Source of the DNA: Trichoderma breve
Lineage: Eukaryota > Ascomycota > Sordariomycetes > Hypocreales > Hypocreaceae
Reading direction: 5' to 3'
Assembly: GCF_028502605.1 (NCBI RefSeq)
Contig: NC_079234.1
Coordinates: 4,402,001 to 4,466,000, forward strand
Length of the DNA stretch: 64,000 nucleotides
A program made the position numbers and the translations under genes. Below, in pieces: positions 44,510-56,480 of the stretch. Below the pieces are notes generated by a model, which was given only the letters and a program-made list of their open reading frames with translations, did no database searches and was not told the DNA's origin. Positions within the stretch are counted from its first letter, which is position 1. Each line of letters opens with the position of its first letter.

Positions 44510-45236
44510 GATGCTATTCGCGACAAAGAATTGACCGATTTTTGGGCACTGAAAACCCTGTTGTGCAGAATTCGAGCTGAAAAAAGCCAAGTAAAGTGTA
44601 TGTTTTAATTTGGTCAAGTAATAAGATGATATTTGCTATTTCTAGCAAAGGAGATCAAGATTTTTTGGCCGTGAAGTACAGCTGGTCGTGTGGTGTTGAC
44701 AAAAGTTGTTAGTGGGCAGATTCTTTCTTCTCTGCCCAATGGCTGCTGTCGTGCCGAGTAAAATGGGGCCATCACAGCCAGAATATAGGCACAGAGAAGA
44801 AAGAATCCCGTTTTGGCCACCTCAATTCTGCGATTTGTGTTTTAAAAAATATGTTTATTAGAACTAAAGTGATATATAATTTCACCAATTATTTATCTAG
44901 GCCGCTGCTCAATGATTCAGAACATTTATCGACCCGTCGTCTTATAGACTGATTCGCGCGGCATCACAAGCATTGGTACGTACCGCCTAGCACCAGTGTT
45001 CAGCCCGTCTGCTTCCCATATCCTTACTAATCCCGATCCCACTACAAATACACAGTCTCTGATTGGTCCAGATAGCCGAGGACCGACACATGCTTTTCCG
45101 AAGTCTCCATCTACGAAAACGTGACATACGCTGCCAAACCTCCAAGCATTGCCGAGCTGTCTGTGTAAAGCCATTGCTGCTTCAAATTTTTGCGCGGACG
45201 CAGCCTGGTGACCCCGGATTTCTTGCTTCGCTCACA
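44510..45236. promoter_or_regulatory. divergent F-box-JmjC / SDH1 promoter spacer
   Basis: These 727 bp hold both promoters. A CCAATCA-type site (minus strand, 45060-45066) lies 171 bp before the SDH1 ATG. A 68-codon minus-strand frame at 44614-44820 begins with a signal-like stretch but lies in promoter sequence and has no recognised relatives. Confidence 0.6.
45060..45066 (-). promoter_or_regulatory. CCAATCA (HAP complex) site upstream of SDH1
   Basis: The heptamer TGATTGG (CCAATCA on the minus strand) matches the fungal HAP/CBF consensus. HAP complexes control respiratory and heme/iron genes, so its place 171 bp before SDH1 is sensible. Binding is inferred. Confidence 0.5.
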
Positions 45237-47706
45237 ATGGCATCTTCTATGGCTTTGAGGAAGTTGGCCTCTGGCTCTTCGGTACGTAACCAGAAAAAAA
45301 ACTTGCGAATCTGCTGCCCCTCCGTTGCTCTGCGCGCAAAACGGATCGCCGGGCGAGCATAGCTTGGAGAACCATGAGCTCGATTGGCCTCTTTTCTTTC
45401 TTGCAGCTAGTTGATACTGACATTGGCCATAGTTTTCGCGATTTGCCAGGAGCCAGCTTAGGAACTTCTCATCTACCCGACCGGCAGGTAGGTCCATTCC
45501 ATTCCGAGAGCTACAATTTGCGATTTGGCGATTTCCGATCGAATATCACGAGAAGAAAAGACAGGCATGCGATCAGGTGCTGATATATGTTCTTAAAAAT
45601 AGCCCGCATTATCACAAATGGACCTTTGAGAGCAAAGGAAGCTTCCCCCTTTGTTAGCTCCAAGTACCCCGTCATTGTACGTCGGCCCCCTCCCCCGCCC
45701 CCGGATTGACATCTCCCTGGGTCAGCGAGACAAGATGCAAGAGGACGTTGTCAATTGACCATGTGTCGCGACTATTAGGATCATGAATACGACGCACTTG
45801 TTGTCGGTGCCGGCGGTGCAGGTTTGAGAGCAACAATGGGTCTTGCCGAAGCTGGCTTCAAGACCGCCTGTATTTCTAAGCTCTTCCCCACACGAAGTCA
45901 CACGGTTGCTGCTCAGGGCGGTATCAACGCTGCCCTGGGAAACATGCACGAAGATGACTGGAGATGGCACATGTACGACACTGTCAAGGGCTCCGACTGG
46001 CTGGGTGACCAGGATGCCATCCACTACATGACCCGTGAGGCCCCTGCTTCCATTATCGAGCTGGAGCACTACGGCTGCCCTTTCTCCCGAACTGAGGATG
46101 GCAAGATGTGAGTTTCTTCAATCATGCCATGATACCAAACACCTTCTTTGGTGCCCCTCCCCCGCATTTTACTAATACGGATGTTTTTCGTTTAGCTACC
46201 AGCGAGCTTTTGGCGGTCAATCGCAGAAGTTTGGCAAGGGTGGTCAGGCCTACCGATGCTGTGCCGCCGCTGACCGAACTGGTCACGCTCTTCTGCACAC
46301 TCTCTACGGCCAGTCTCTCCGATACAACGCCAACTACTTCATCGAGTACTTCGCCATCGACCTGATTATGCAAGATGGTGAATGCCGTGGTGTCCTCGCC
46401 TACAACCAGGAAGACGGCACTCTGCACCGATTCCTAGCCAACAACACCGTCTTGGCAACCGGTGGTTACGGACGTGCTTACTTTAGCTGCACATCTGCCC
46501 ACACCTGTACCGGTGACGGTATGGCCATGGTGGCCCGAGCTGGTCTGCCCAACCAGGATCTTGAGTTCGTTCAGTTCCACCCCACTGGTATCTATGGCGC
46601 TGGTTGCCTGATCACTGAGGGTGCTCGTGGTGAGGGCGGTTATCTCTTGAACAGCGAGGGTGAGCGCTTCATGGAGCGATATGCCCCCACCGCCAAGGAT
46701 CTCGCCTCTCGAGACGTTGTCTCTCGATCAATGACAATGGAGATCCGCGAGGGTCGTGGTGTTGGTGCTGAGAAGGATCACATCTTCCTGCAACTCAGCC
46801 ACCTGCCTGCGGAAATTCTCGCTGAGCGACTTCCTGGTATTTCTGAGACTGCCGGCATTTTCGCTGGTGTCGATGTCACCAAGCAGCCCATCCCCGTCCT
46901 GCCTACTGTCCACTACAACATGGGTGGTATCCCTACCCGATACACTGGTGAGGTTCTCACTATTGATGAGAACGGCCAGGACAAGGTCGTCCCTGGCCTG
47001 TTCGCTTGCGGTGAGGCTGCTTCAGTGTCTGTCCACGGTGCTAACCGACTGGGCGCCAACTCCCTTTTGGATCTGGTCGTCTTTGGTCGTGCCGTTGCCC
47101 ACACCATCCGTGACAACTTCACCCCTGGCGCCAACCTGAAGCCTCTCGCTGCCGATGCTGGTTCTGACCACATTGAGGTCCTTGACAAGATCCGAACATC
47201 TGACGGCCCCAAGAGCACTGCTGAGATCCGTCTGGCCATGCAGAAGACCATGCAGACCGAGGTCAGCGTTTTCCGAACTCAGGAGAGCTTGGACGAGGGT
47301 GTCCGCAGGATGAACGAGGTTGATTCAACCTTTGCGGATGTTGGCATCAAGGACCGCAGCATGATCTGGAACTCAGATCTCGTCGAGACCCTTGAGCTGA
47401 GAAACTTGTTGACTTGCGCGTAAGTGTTATCTACGACACCCAAATCACATGTGACGAGAACTATGACTAACTTTTGCATGTCACAGTGTTCAAACCGCCA
47501 CCGCCGCTGCTGCCCGAAAGGAGTCTCGTGGCGCTCACGCCCGTGAGGACTACCCCGACCGTGATGACGAGAACTGGATGAAGCACACTCTCAGCTTCCA
47601 GAAGCAGCCTCACGGCAAGGTAGACCTGACATACCGCAAGGTCATTTCCACCACTCTGGACGAGAACGAGTGCAAGCCTGTACCTCCCTTCAAGCGTGTC
47701 TATTAA
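45237..47706 (+). CDS. SDH1: succinate dehydrogenase flavoprotein subunit, mitochondrial
   Basis: This is the FAD subunit of complex II, oxidising succinate to fumarate in the mitochondrial matrix. Six exons (45237-45281, 45457-45487, 45603-45676, 45779-46107, 46196-47419, 47487-47706) join to 640 aa, the usual family length. The three short first exons encode the presequence [25 protein letters not shown] and [18 protein letters not shown]. Then come the FAD dinucleotide loop [14 protein letters not shown] (about residue 58), the covalent-FAD histidine in [10 protein letters not shown] (about 92), the active-site [21 protein letters not shown] and [20 protein letters not shown]. The C-terminus [23 protein letters not shown] is typical. 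Intron 1 contains a strong decoy acceptor at 45406. Exons 4-6 are certain; the short presequence exons are inferred from frame and family resemblance. Confidence 0.95.
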
Positions 47707-48575
47707 GCAGCTAACTACCCAGCCGTTTTAATATTGACGTACAACAAGTGTTTGAGTTTATAAGCAAGAAGTAAAAGGGTCATGTTGGCGAAAAAAGAGT
47801 TGTCTAATATAGTATCCTCTGCATACGCACGAAGCAAAGTTTCGTTCGTAAGGGTAAATGGAGGTCGAGTTAGTACGGATATTGATTGCCACCGAGGCTC
47901 AATATTTCGATTAACACTAGCTATATTGTATTATATCAAAGTTTGAGATTTAGCAAACAGAAAAAAATTATTAACATTCCCCAATGAGTCACAAAGCATA
48001 CCTTTTGTGAGATAAGCCAAATCCTCCGTGACTCGATGCCAGCAACACCACATGTAATGCAGTGGATGTAACCTGTAGGCAGAACCCGCCACAAAGTGTA
48101 CTGCGCTAGGGACTAAGTTCCTCTCAGCCCGGCCACCTTACTGTATGCTAGTGCACTGTACTCCATATTGACAGAATGGAAAAAAATTCTTGAATGCTAA
48201 CTTCGCCTGTACAGTGCTCTAGGTACCCTAACCGCTGCCCCACCAGGCCACCCCGACCCCAAAGTGATTGGCCACAGCCATGGTGGGTAGGAAAAAAAAA
48301 ACAAGCATCGCCCCTCAGTCGTCTTTTTTTTCTCTCTCCTCTCTCCCACCTTCACTGCATATATCATCACGACTTTTTTTTCCTAGGTTCCTTCTGCTCT
48401 CGTGTATATCGAGAGTGTACGAATATAGTCGACAACTTTTCAGTTTATCAAACGTTCCCAGCCTTCTCTCGAGAGAAGTCTGTTGTTTTCTTGTCGCTAC
48501 CACCCCGCCTACTTCTTCTTCAACCATTCTAGGTCGAGCTGTGCTTGATCTAGATTTTCTTCTTCAACCGCAATC
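47707..48575. other. SDH1 3' flank and eIF4A promoter
   Basis: This 869-bp spacer has an AT-rich left part (SDH1 terminator region, tatattgtattatat near 47920) and a CT-rich right part (about 48305-48570), typical of highly expressed fungal translation genes. A CCAATCA-type site is at 48265-48271. No gene was seen. Confidence 0.6.
48265..48271 (-). promoter_or_regulatory. CCAATCA-type site upstream of eIF4A
   Basis: TGATTGG (CCAATCA on the minus strand) lies 305 bp before the eIF4A ATG, immediately before the CT-rich start region. A HAP/CBF site is inferred. Confidence 0.4.
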
Positions 48576-49880
48576 ATGGCTGACAAAGGACTCGAGGATG
48601 TCCCCGAGGGTGAGTTGGGCTGCAAAATCTCCATCATATGGCTGGCGGATTGTGATGTCGGAGTCTTCCGGAGGCCTTGCTTGTGCGCGCAAACGCTCGC
48701 AGACTCTTTTTGACTTACGACCCCACGATACCCAACCTTGCGATCCCCATGGCCGCCCCGCCCTGCTTCTCGACAATTTTTGCTAACGACGGTTGCGTTA
48801 CAGGACAGATCGAGTCTAACTACGACGAGACCGTCGACTCCTTTGATGACATGAACCTCAAGTCTGAGCTCCTCCGAGGTGGTGAGTGCTATCCCTCTTC
48901 CACTCCCGCACGAAGCGACTTTCCTACAAAAAGGGGCCAAAATCTAACAGGGGCCTAGTCTACGCCTACGGTTTCGAGCGTCCCTCTGCTATCCAGCAGC
49001 GTGCTATCATGCCTGTTATCAAGGGCCACGATGTCATTGCCCAGGCCCAGTCCGGTACTGGAAAGACTGCCACTTTCTCCATCTCCGTTCTCCAGAAGAT
49101 CGACCCCGCCGTCAAGCAGTGCCAGGCTCTGATCCTTGCCCCCACCCGTGAGCTGGCCCAGCAGATCCAGAAGGTCGTTGTCGCTATTGGCGACTTCATG
49201 AACGTTGAGTGCCACGCCTGCATTGGTGGCACCAGCGTCCGTGAGGACATGAAGGCCCTCCAGGACGGCCCCCAGGTCGTTGTCGGTACCCCCGGCCGTG
49301 TCCACGACATGATCCAGCGTCGTTTCCTCAAGACCGACGCCATGAAGATGTTCGTCCTCGACGAGGCCGATGAGATGCTTTCTGTAAGGAACCCTCGAAC
49401 TATGCCTTCTCGGCTAGTGATACGGCTTTGCTAACATTTACTGCCTCTTCCAGCGTGGTTTCACCGACCAAATCTACGACATCTTCCAGCTCCTTCCTCA
49501 GTCCACCCAGGTTGTCCTGCTCTCCGCTACCATGCCCCAGGACGTCCTTGAGGTCACCACCCGATTCATGCGTGACCCCGTCCGTATCCTCGTCAAGAAG
49601 GACGAGCTTACCCTGGAAGGTATCAAGCAGTTCTACATTGCTGTCGAGAAGGAGGAGTGGAAGCTCGACACCCTGTCCGATCTGTACGAGACCGTGACCA
49701 TTACCCAGGCCGTCATCTTCTGCAACACCCGCAGAAAGGTCGACTGGCTGACTGACAAGCTGACTGCCCGTGACTTCACCGTCTCTGCCATGCACGGTGA
49801 CATGGACCAGGCTCAGCGTGACCTGATTATGAAGGAGTTCCGATCCGGCTCCTCTCGTGTCCTGATCGCCACTGACCTGC

Positions 49881-49911
<31 letters not shown>

Positions 49912-50107
49912 CCTGGTCATCAACTACGATCTCCCCGCCAACCGGGAGAACTACATCCACCGTATCGGTCGTGGTGGTCGTTTCGGCCGAAAGGGTGTTG
50001 CCATCAACTTTGTCACCGCCGACGATGTCCGCATGATGCGTGAGATTGAACAGTTCTACAGCACCCAGATTGAGGAAATGCCCATGAACGTTGCCGATCT
50101 CATCTAA
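48576..50107 (+). CDS. TIF1: translation initiation factor eIF4A (DEAD-box helicase)
   Basis: eIF4A unwinds mRNA 5' leaders as part of eIF4F. Four exons (48576-48609, 48804-48881, 48959-49383, 49454-50107) give 396 aa, the standard length; introns are 194, 77 and 70 nt. Exon 1 codes only [11 protein letters not shown] plus one base. All motifs are intact: [12 protein letters not shown] (Q), AQSGTGKT (Walker A), [35 protein letters not shown] and [10 protein letters not shown]. The protein ends in MNVADLI. There is no long N- or C-terminal extension, which separates it from Ded1/Dhh1 types. Codon use is strongly biased to C-ending codons, as expected for high expression. It is convergent with the MARVEL-like gene. 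Confidence 0.97.
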
Positions 50108-51140
50108 AGAAAGATTGCCACCGCGTCTTATTTTTCACCCGCTCCGGGCTACCATCTTTTTTTGATATCGCGTAGCCCTGTTTATGATAGTTGGGGACCA
50201 TTTGTGGGAAGAGGCATCGTTCCAGTATTTGACGGTAGCTGCTGATAGATTCAAACGTTTCTAGAGAGGGGGGCATCCGGGACCGCATTTTTGAAAAAGC
50301 CGGTCTCGAGGGGGCGACTTGCAAGGAAAAAGGGGGGCAGGATTGGCTGCGTGACGAAGGCTCAGGAAGTCCTTTGCACCTTAATGACATGAAGGTGTGG
50401 CGGGCAACCAAAAGTAATGCAATGATTCTCTTTTTTTTAGTACCCTGTTCCTGTCGCCTCTGAGTGTCTGTATCTAGGAGTCGCTATCATGATTTGTCTT
50501 TTTTTCAAAAAAGTTTAGTACTACTTCAATCTTGTCTGCTATGTGCCAACGTGAAATCATGTCATAAACTGTAGTCTCTCTGCTCCTTCGTGCACTTTGT
50601 ATGGCATTACTAAGTCACCAACCCATCCCTCACGTTATAAATAGCTCATATACAATTTCCCAAGTGTGAGAGAGAGCAAGAACACATTTTCAAACGAGCA
50701 AAACCCATAGTTCACACACAAGCAAGAGGAGAAACGGTTTTAACGTGATCAATGTACTGTCAATTAGAAAAGTTGTCACAGATATACAGGTACATAGTAT
50801 ATATATGTCCATAGAGTACTGTCGAATCCAGTTACGACATGAGATTTCCAATCATTTGCCTGCCCTCTCCAACAAAAGAATAAACAAAATAGCAAAAAGT
50901 AAAAAACGCCCCAAGTGGTATATGTTGTATGGTAATTAACATCCTTTGACCTCCCTTCTCTCACCCATAAAAATAACTCGAGGAAATAATCATCCTGTTC
51001 CCCAGGGGAGGTTTTTAATCTCGCATCATCAAAAAGTAGTAGACAAAAGAAAGTAAAGAAGAGTAAAAAATATCGTCATCACAATTTTGAAAGATTTTTG
51101 TTTTTGTTGTTTTTCCTCTTTTCGTATTGTTGGTCATATC
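50108..51140. other. convergent 3' spacer eIF4A / MARVEL-like gene
   Basis: These 1033 bp lie between opposite-strand stop codons. The middle is AT-rich with A-rich runs (50860-50910 and 51030-51075) and a T8 tract near 50432. No gene, RNA or repeat was recognised. Confidence 0.6.
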
Positions 51141-52849
51141 TTACATGGCCTGGCCAAAGGTGTTGGGAGGAGCACCGCTGTATGCGCCGGGGATGGGCAC
51201 AGCGTCGTATGTTGGCTCATCTGCGGCTACAGGAGCGTGATCGTGCAGAGTCTCTGACTGAGGCGGTGCCGGAGACAGAGGGCTCTGAGTCTTGGGCGTG
51301 GCAGAGGGAGCCTTTGTAGGAGGAGCCTGGAGCTTGAAGGGAAGCTGAGGCTTGGAGAATTGAGAAGGAGGCTCAGCGACGACTTGGACGCTTGGGGTGA
51401 AGGTGCTCTTCTCGTCGATGCCGCCGAGGCTGCCAAAGTTGGCCGGGGCGTGGCGAGGCGACAGGGCGTACTGGCTAAGAGCGGGCGACTTGGGTGGGAA
51501 CATGCTGGGCGTCATTGGGACACCTCCCATGCCGGGAGATCGTGGGAAACCAGGGGTGTTGGGAGCAGACTGCGAGCGAAGCTGTGCGAGGTAGAGATCG
51601 GAGCGGGCACGGTCACGAACGTCCATGGACTTGTGCAGGCGGCGCTTGGAGTAGTAGCGGTAGAAGATGACACTGTAGAGCAGGATGCTGATGACCTCAA
51701 GCACGACTTCGATGATGATGCAGATGAGGGTCCAGTTCTGCAGGCGGCACACCAGGGCGTACTTGACCTTGTCGGAGAAGACCTCAGATCGGGTGTTTTG
51801 CACGCAGGACCATCCCCACATGTCTTTGTTGTTGCCGTTGCTTTTAGAGTTGGAGAAGACGGCAGCGGCGAGAACCCATAGGATAAGACTGACGATGAAC
51901 TGGAGAGGAGGTGTTAGTCTGGATACAAGCCCAAATCGAAGATCTAAAATCCAGTATATACATACCCAACCAATAGCGAAAATCGTATAATAAGTGCCAA
52001 CCTTCTCAGCGCGGCGATGTCCTCCGCGGCAGTATGCGACAAAGACCAGGACCGAGATAGCGAGAGATACGCAGGCCATGGCGAGGACGAGCTTCTGGGC
52101 CCAGGGGTTGGTTCCGTTGGCCCACGAGGGCATCTTGCTCTGCTGGGGGAGAGACTTTGTGGCGTTGAAGATGGCAAAGGACGACGAGAGCATGGCGAGG
52201 ATGATGAGCGAGCAGCTGAAGTGGACACTTCGGAGGGCGAACTTGGCCATGCGTACGCGGACCTTGATTTTCTAGAGTGGGAGTCATGTTAGCTGTCGTT
52301 CTTTTTTCTTGTTTAGATATGCAGATTGATCTTGAATAGACGTACCAGATCTCTGGCCTGCTCCTTTTCCGTCTGCTGCTCTCGCTTCTCCAGAATGTCC
52401 TCCTCGCGGAACGTAGGGCTCATGAGGTTGAGTGTCCTGGCAGGGGTTCCAGGTACCCTCATGGCGCTCTTGAGGGGGGACTTTGGCATGCGGAGAGACT
52501 CGCGGTCACTGCCCGAGTTGCTGATGTAGCCAAAGCCGACATCGCCAGGCTGAGAGTCGGAGGCTTGAGCGTTGGGCGGGTCGGCAAAGGGTGAAGCGCC
52601 GTTCTCGACGGGCGAGTGGACAGACGTTGCCTCGGCGAAGCGAGGAGTCCGCGGTACCTTGAGCGAGCTTTCTGATGAAGAACTTGACGAGGTGCCGGTT
52701 CGGGCGTGTGTGAGGTTGAGAGCGGCGGGCCGCTTCTTCTCGCCAAAGTTGAAGCCTGCGGGCGTAGGTGTGTCAATGACAGCTGCGTCTTGCTGCGCTG
52801 AAGACGGCTTCGTCTCCTGCGTCAGTGATGACGAACCTTGGTTGTCCAT
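51141..52849 (-). CDS. four-helix MARVEL-like membrane protein
   Basis: Three exons (52346-52849, 51966-52271, 51141-51899; introns 74 and 66 nt) give 522 aa. The N-terminal 165 residues are Ser/Pro-rich and end in a charged helix (EREQQTEKEQARDL-like region). Four hydrophobic segments follow: about 182-203 (FSCSLIILAMLSSSFAIF), 222-243 (LVLAMACVSLAISVLVFVAY), 256-280 (TIFAIGWFIVSLILWVLAAA) and 325-347 (IIIEVVLEVISILLYSVIFY). A loop with WGWSC and a second Cys lies between helices 3 and 4. The tail is basic, then Pro/Ser-rich. The fold resembles fungal MARVEL-domain proteins of the plasma membrane. Splicing of the 66-nt intron inside helix 3 is favoured because it restores a continuous helix, although the intron is also open in frame. 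Function is unknown. Confidence 0.8.
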
Positions 52850-54156
52850 TTTGGACTTTTAGATATTTTGTTTTTCTTTACTTGGGGAGGTTTGAGGGGA
52901 AATCAAATATGTTGCAGTTTGTGTTGATCGTGTAAGTCGAGACAGGACAGTACACTCGAGAACCCAAACTCTCTCGACCCAGTCGATGTGGTAGGCCTCG
53001 TAGCAGAAGAAAAAAAGAGAGTAAGGGAATACACCAAAAAAAGCAACAGTACAGTAATCACGATTGAAGAAAGTGTGGCGAGTCCAGCTATCGAGGAGCA
53101 AGAAGGAGAAAAAGGGAGGACTCCAAAAGGCGTGGCGGGAGCGCAAGAGTTTTGAGGACAACGGCGACGACACAGATGCGACGAGCTCATTCGACAAGAA
53201 GGACGAGGCGCCGGCCAAAAAAAGAAACCCGGCGAGTATTAGATGGTAGATGCAAGCTCTCTTTTTTCCTCGCTTCTGCGGAGCCGAGACCGGTTACTAC
53301 TCTTTTCTTACTCGCCTTTCTGGCTGGGTTGAGGGGCGTGTTCGATGGCAAGGGCCCCCAATACAGCTCATACGACGATATTGGATGGGATGGCGGGCGA
53401 TCTGATAGGCGACTGGAGGGTGTGATGCGCCCAGAGGCGTGCGCGGCTAGCCGCCGAACTGGCCACGGCGAGATGCAGATTGGCTCTGGAGGGTCTGATT
53501 GTGCAGATTGGGCGCTTTGAGGGCGGGTCTGAATGCGTGTGCCTGTCCTGTCTGTCTATTGCTGGCAGCTGCGTATATTCACGAGTACGAGCAATTTGCG
53601 TGGTGAGATGGAGTGAGACGAGACGGCAGACAGGCAGGTATAGAACAGAAGAGAGGAGGAGAGACAAGTCGGTAAGGTAACAGACAATGGTAAAAGACAA
53701 GAACAAGAATCACGCAAGGCTACGGCTGCACTATTATCTCACCCAGCTTTAAACTCCGGGGACCAACATCCATCAACTTTGACTCTGCCGTGTGTGCCAT
53801 ACGAGCACACGCACTTGACGAGTAATATTGAGCCCGGCACGTCTTTTTCCTTTCCTTCTTTTTTTCCCTTGCTGGCGGGCGCGGACCCGGAAGTGGCTGG
53901 CAAACCTCGTGGTTGGTCGTTCTGTCAAAAGAAACGAGTACGCAGCCATACTAACTCAACTTGTAAGCCGGCAACGCCTCCCCCCCTTGCTAGTTTTTTC
54001 TCTCTCTCGCCTCGATTGTCTTTTGCCTCTCCTCTCTCTCTGGCTTCACTTCCAGCAAGCAATCAAAAAGCAGCGGCTGCTCTTACTCCGCTCGACGCGC
54101 TGCAGCTGCCGCCGGGGTCCCGAATTTCCAGTGAGACGACGCCCCCAGCTCGACAT

Positions 54157-54261
54157 CCTGATTGGCCCAGCCCCAGAAGCACCCGCGGGCCCTTTTTAGG
54201 GCCTTTGCAGGGGCTCCAAGTGCTAATGTCTCTGTGCCCGCACGCTCTCGGGCCAATCAGG
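54157..54261. repeat. 12-bp perfect inverted repeat with CCAATCA cores
   Basis: CCTGATTGGCCC at 54157-54168 is repeated in inverted form, GGGCCAATCAGG, at 54250-54261, with an 81-bp GC-rich loop. Each arm contains a HAP-type CCAATCA core. The pair lies 1.3 kb before the MARVEL-like start. Seen directly; function inferred. Confidence 0.7.
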
Positions 54262-56425
54262 GAGCCAGACGCCTGTGATGGGCGCAAGCCACTGCAGTCT
54301 CTCGGCGGCAATCAGAGATATGGGATTTGCTGCTGCCAGGGCCCGTCTGTTCGCGCCCAGATTTTTTTCATCTCAAGACAACCCGTCCATGGTCGAAATT
54401 GAAATCCATGTGTCCATCAAGCTTGTGTTGCTATTTTAAACAACACCCACCGATGTGCTTCAGCAGCCGCCCACCAAAACTTGATTTTGATTTTGTCTCA
54501 ATTCCATCTAATCAACTGATTCATTCATGCAGTCCATTCTCTCCTTCTTATTCTTCTTCGTTTTTCCATCGTTGGCACTAAGGCAGCCCGTGGCGTGAGA
54601 GCCCGACCAAGCCCGTCAGCAGACGCTGACCATCCCCCACAACAAAGTTCGTCTACGCCTTTTCCATACTACAGCTCCGGCTCTATCGCCATCCGGGGGT
54701 GGGCGGTCAACGGGTTTGCCCGTGGGCCGTGTTGCAGCTCTTCTCTTGCGTCTGCTACGGAGCAGAGTTGTCGTTGACCCGGAGAGCCGCATGTGTTATT
54801 TGTAATACTGAGATATACCAAATGCACAGGCGGTGCTACAGAGTACGGCAGCAACAACACGGCCTGTTCATGTTGGTGATGGAGGCGCTTTCGTGCAGTG
54901 TGATTTCGCGTGTGGACCCTGCCTTGTACGACGAGCATCTCCATTGTCGGTTCATGGTATGGGTGCATGCATGTCATGAGCTACAAAGTGCCCGTGCTAC
55001 ATTGCTTCCACCATTTGGCTATATACGAGTGCTGTAGTAGGTGTACACACACACAGTTTCAAAACACATCAGTGTGATAGTAGTAGTAGTAGCATGAAGC
55101 CCGTCGAGATACTGTCCGTCTCCACACCATGGGCCAAGCATCTGCACGGTTGCATCTCTCATCACCAACAGATACAAGTGCCCTCATTTGTATGTACGGG
55201 TCTTTATCCATGGCCCCCATCAACCCCAAAGCAGAGCAACATTTCTTCAATTCTTCTGCTTTGCATCGCCCCCAACATCCGTTTCTTCCCCATACGGCCT
55301 GTCATCACTTTACTTGCATGACAACCCCATCTACCGGGAAATCACCAAACACCCAGGCACGTCATCGGGTCAGCATTTAGCACACTGCTAGAGGTGAAAT
55401 CGAGTGACGAGTAACTAGCCATTTGCCATGTGAAGTTTTGTACGGAGTAGAGCTCCCGGAAATAAATCGGCCGCCACAAGCATTTACCTGGAACTACTAA
55501 ACTACTTAGCAGGCCTTTATCTATGTGAGCTCGACAGTTGCTTGCGGGCACATGCCGGCTGATGTCGTTTATCGAATTATCCCGACCAATGACCAGGCGG
55601 CCGGTCCCTGGTTTGGTGAACTACTGATAGTAATCTTCCGCCGGATAGACAAGGCGTAAGAATTAAATGCTTTTTTCAGCCAACTCCTGCATCCTGATCG
55701 GCCCTTCATCTCTTTTGAATGACAGCGTCGTCATGCGTGTAGTTTCTCCTCTGGGTGGCGTGGAAGCTCTCTGCTCTCTTCAGGGCTAGGTTAGTTGATG
55801 GCTCTCACCAAAGCCAGAGAGTAATTCCACGTTCAACCTACCTAGGAATAGCGCAGCTTCGGCTCTTGTATTCAAATGAGATTTTTTTGAATACGTATAA
55901 CAATTGCTAGATTGTTGTAAGCCATCTGCTCAGTACCTAGTAGAAGAATGAAGCATATCTATATCCTGCTATCAAGATAAAGAGAGAGTGCCATCAGATA
56001 CGAGAGCGCACAGCTTCTCCACTCAACATCCTGCTGCCACTTTGAGTCATCGTTTTACTTTTCGTCTAAAAACGACGTCTATACCTCTCTACCCGTACAT
56101 ATGGTATCAGGATTGTCGCTGTTTTTAATACAAGCAGCTCGGTGAGCCGTCAAATGAGCGATTGGGCGTAGATACTAAGAGTGCTACAACGAGATAGAAA
56201 AGAACATTCAGGCCCAATAGCTTTAATATAGGTTAGTATTCTTTACCTACCTACGTAGTGTCATTGATAGGCATATATACCGCTTACGATTTGGTGTTTG
56301 TTCGTACGTACCGCTCAATGACTGCTGCGGGAGACTCCAGTTAAGTGCTTGGATCATCGGGAACATTGAGTATGTTCCGGGGTGGTGTTGGCGTGGTAGG
56401 TAAGGTAGTTCTTCACATACCACCC

Positions 56426-56480
56426 GCTACTATCGCCACCTTCTCTACCATCTGCTACTAATGCTATCTTCTCTACTATC
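56426..56480 (+). repeat. degenerate GCTACTATCG/CCATCTGCTAC repeat, upstream copy
   Basis: A 33-nt core (56426-56458) starts GCTACTATCG and ends CCATCTGCTAC. It continues into further imperfect CTACT units to about 56496. A similar core in the same orientation lies on the other side of the eIF2 gamma gene (59139-59172). Confidence 0.55.

Noticed and set aside
44614..44820. 68-codon minus-strand frame with a signal-peptide-like N-terminus
   Set aside because: Sits in the SDH1/JmjC promoter, has no Cys pattern or relatives I can recognise, and is short enough to be chance.
53779..54402. 207-codon open frame on the + strand
   Set aside because: No ATG start; Ser/Pro/Leu bias comes from the CT-rich promoter tract; no family resemblance.
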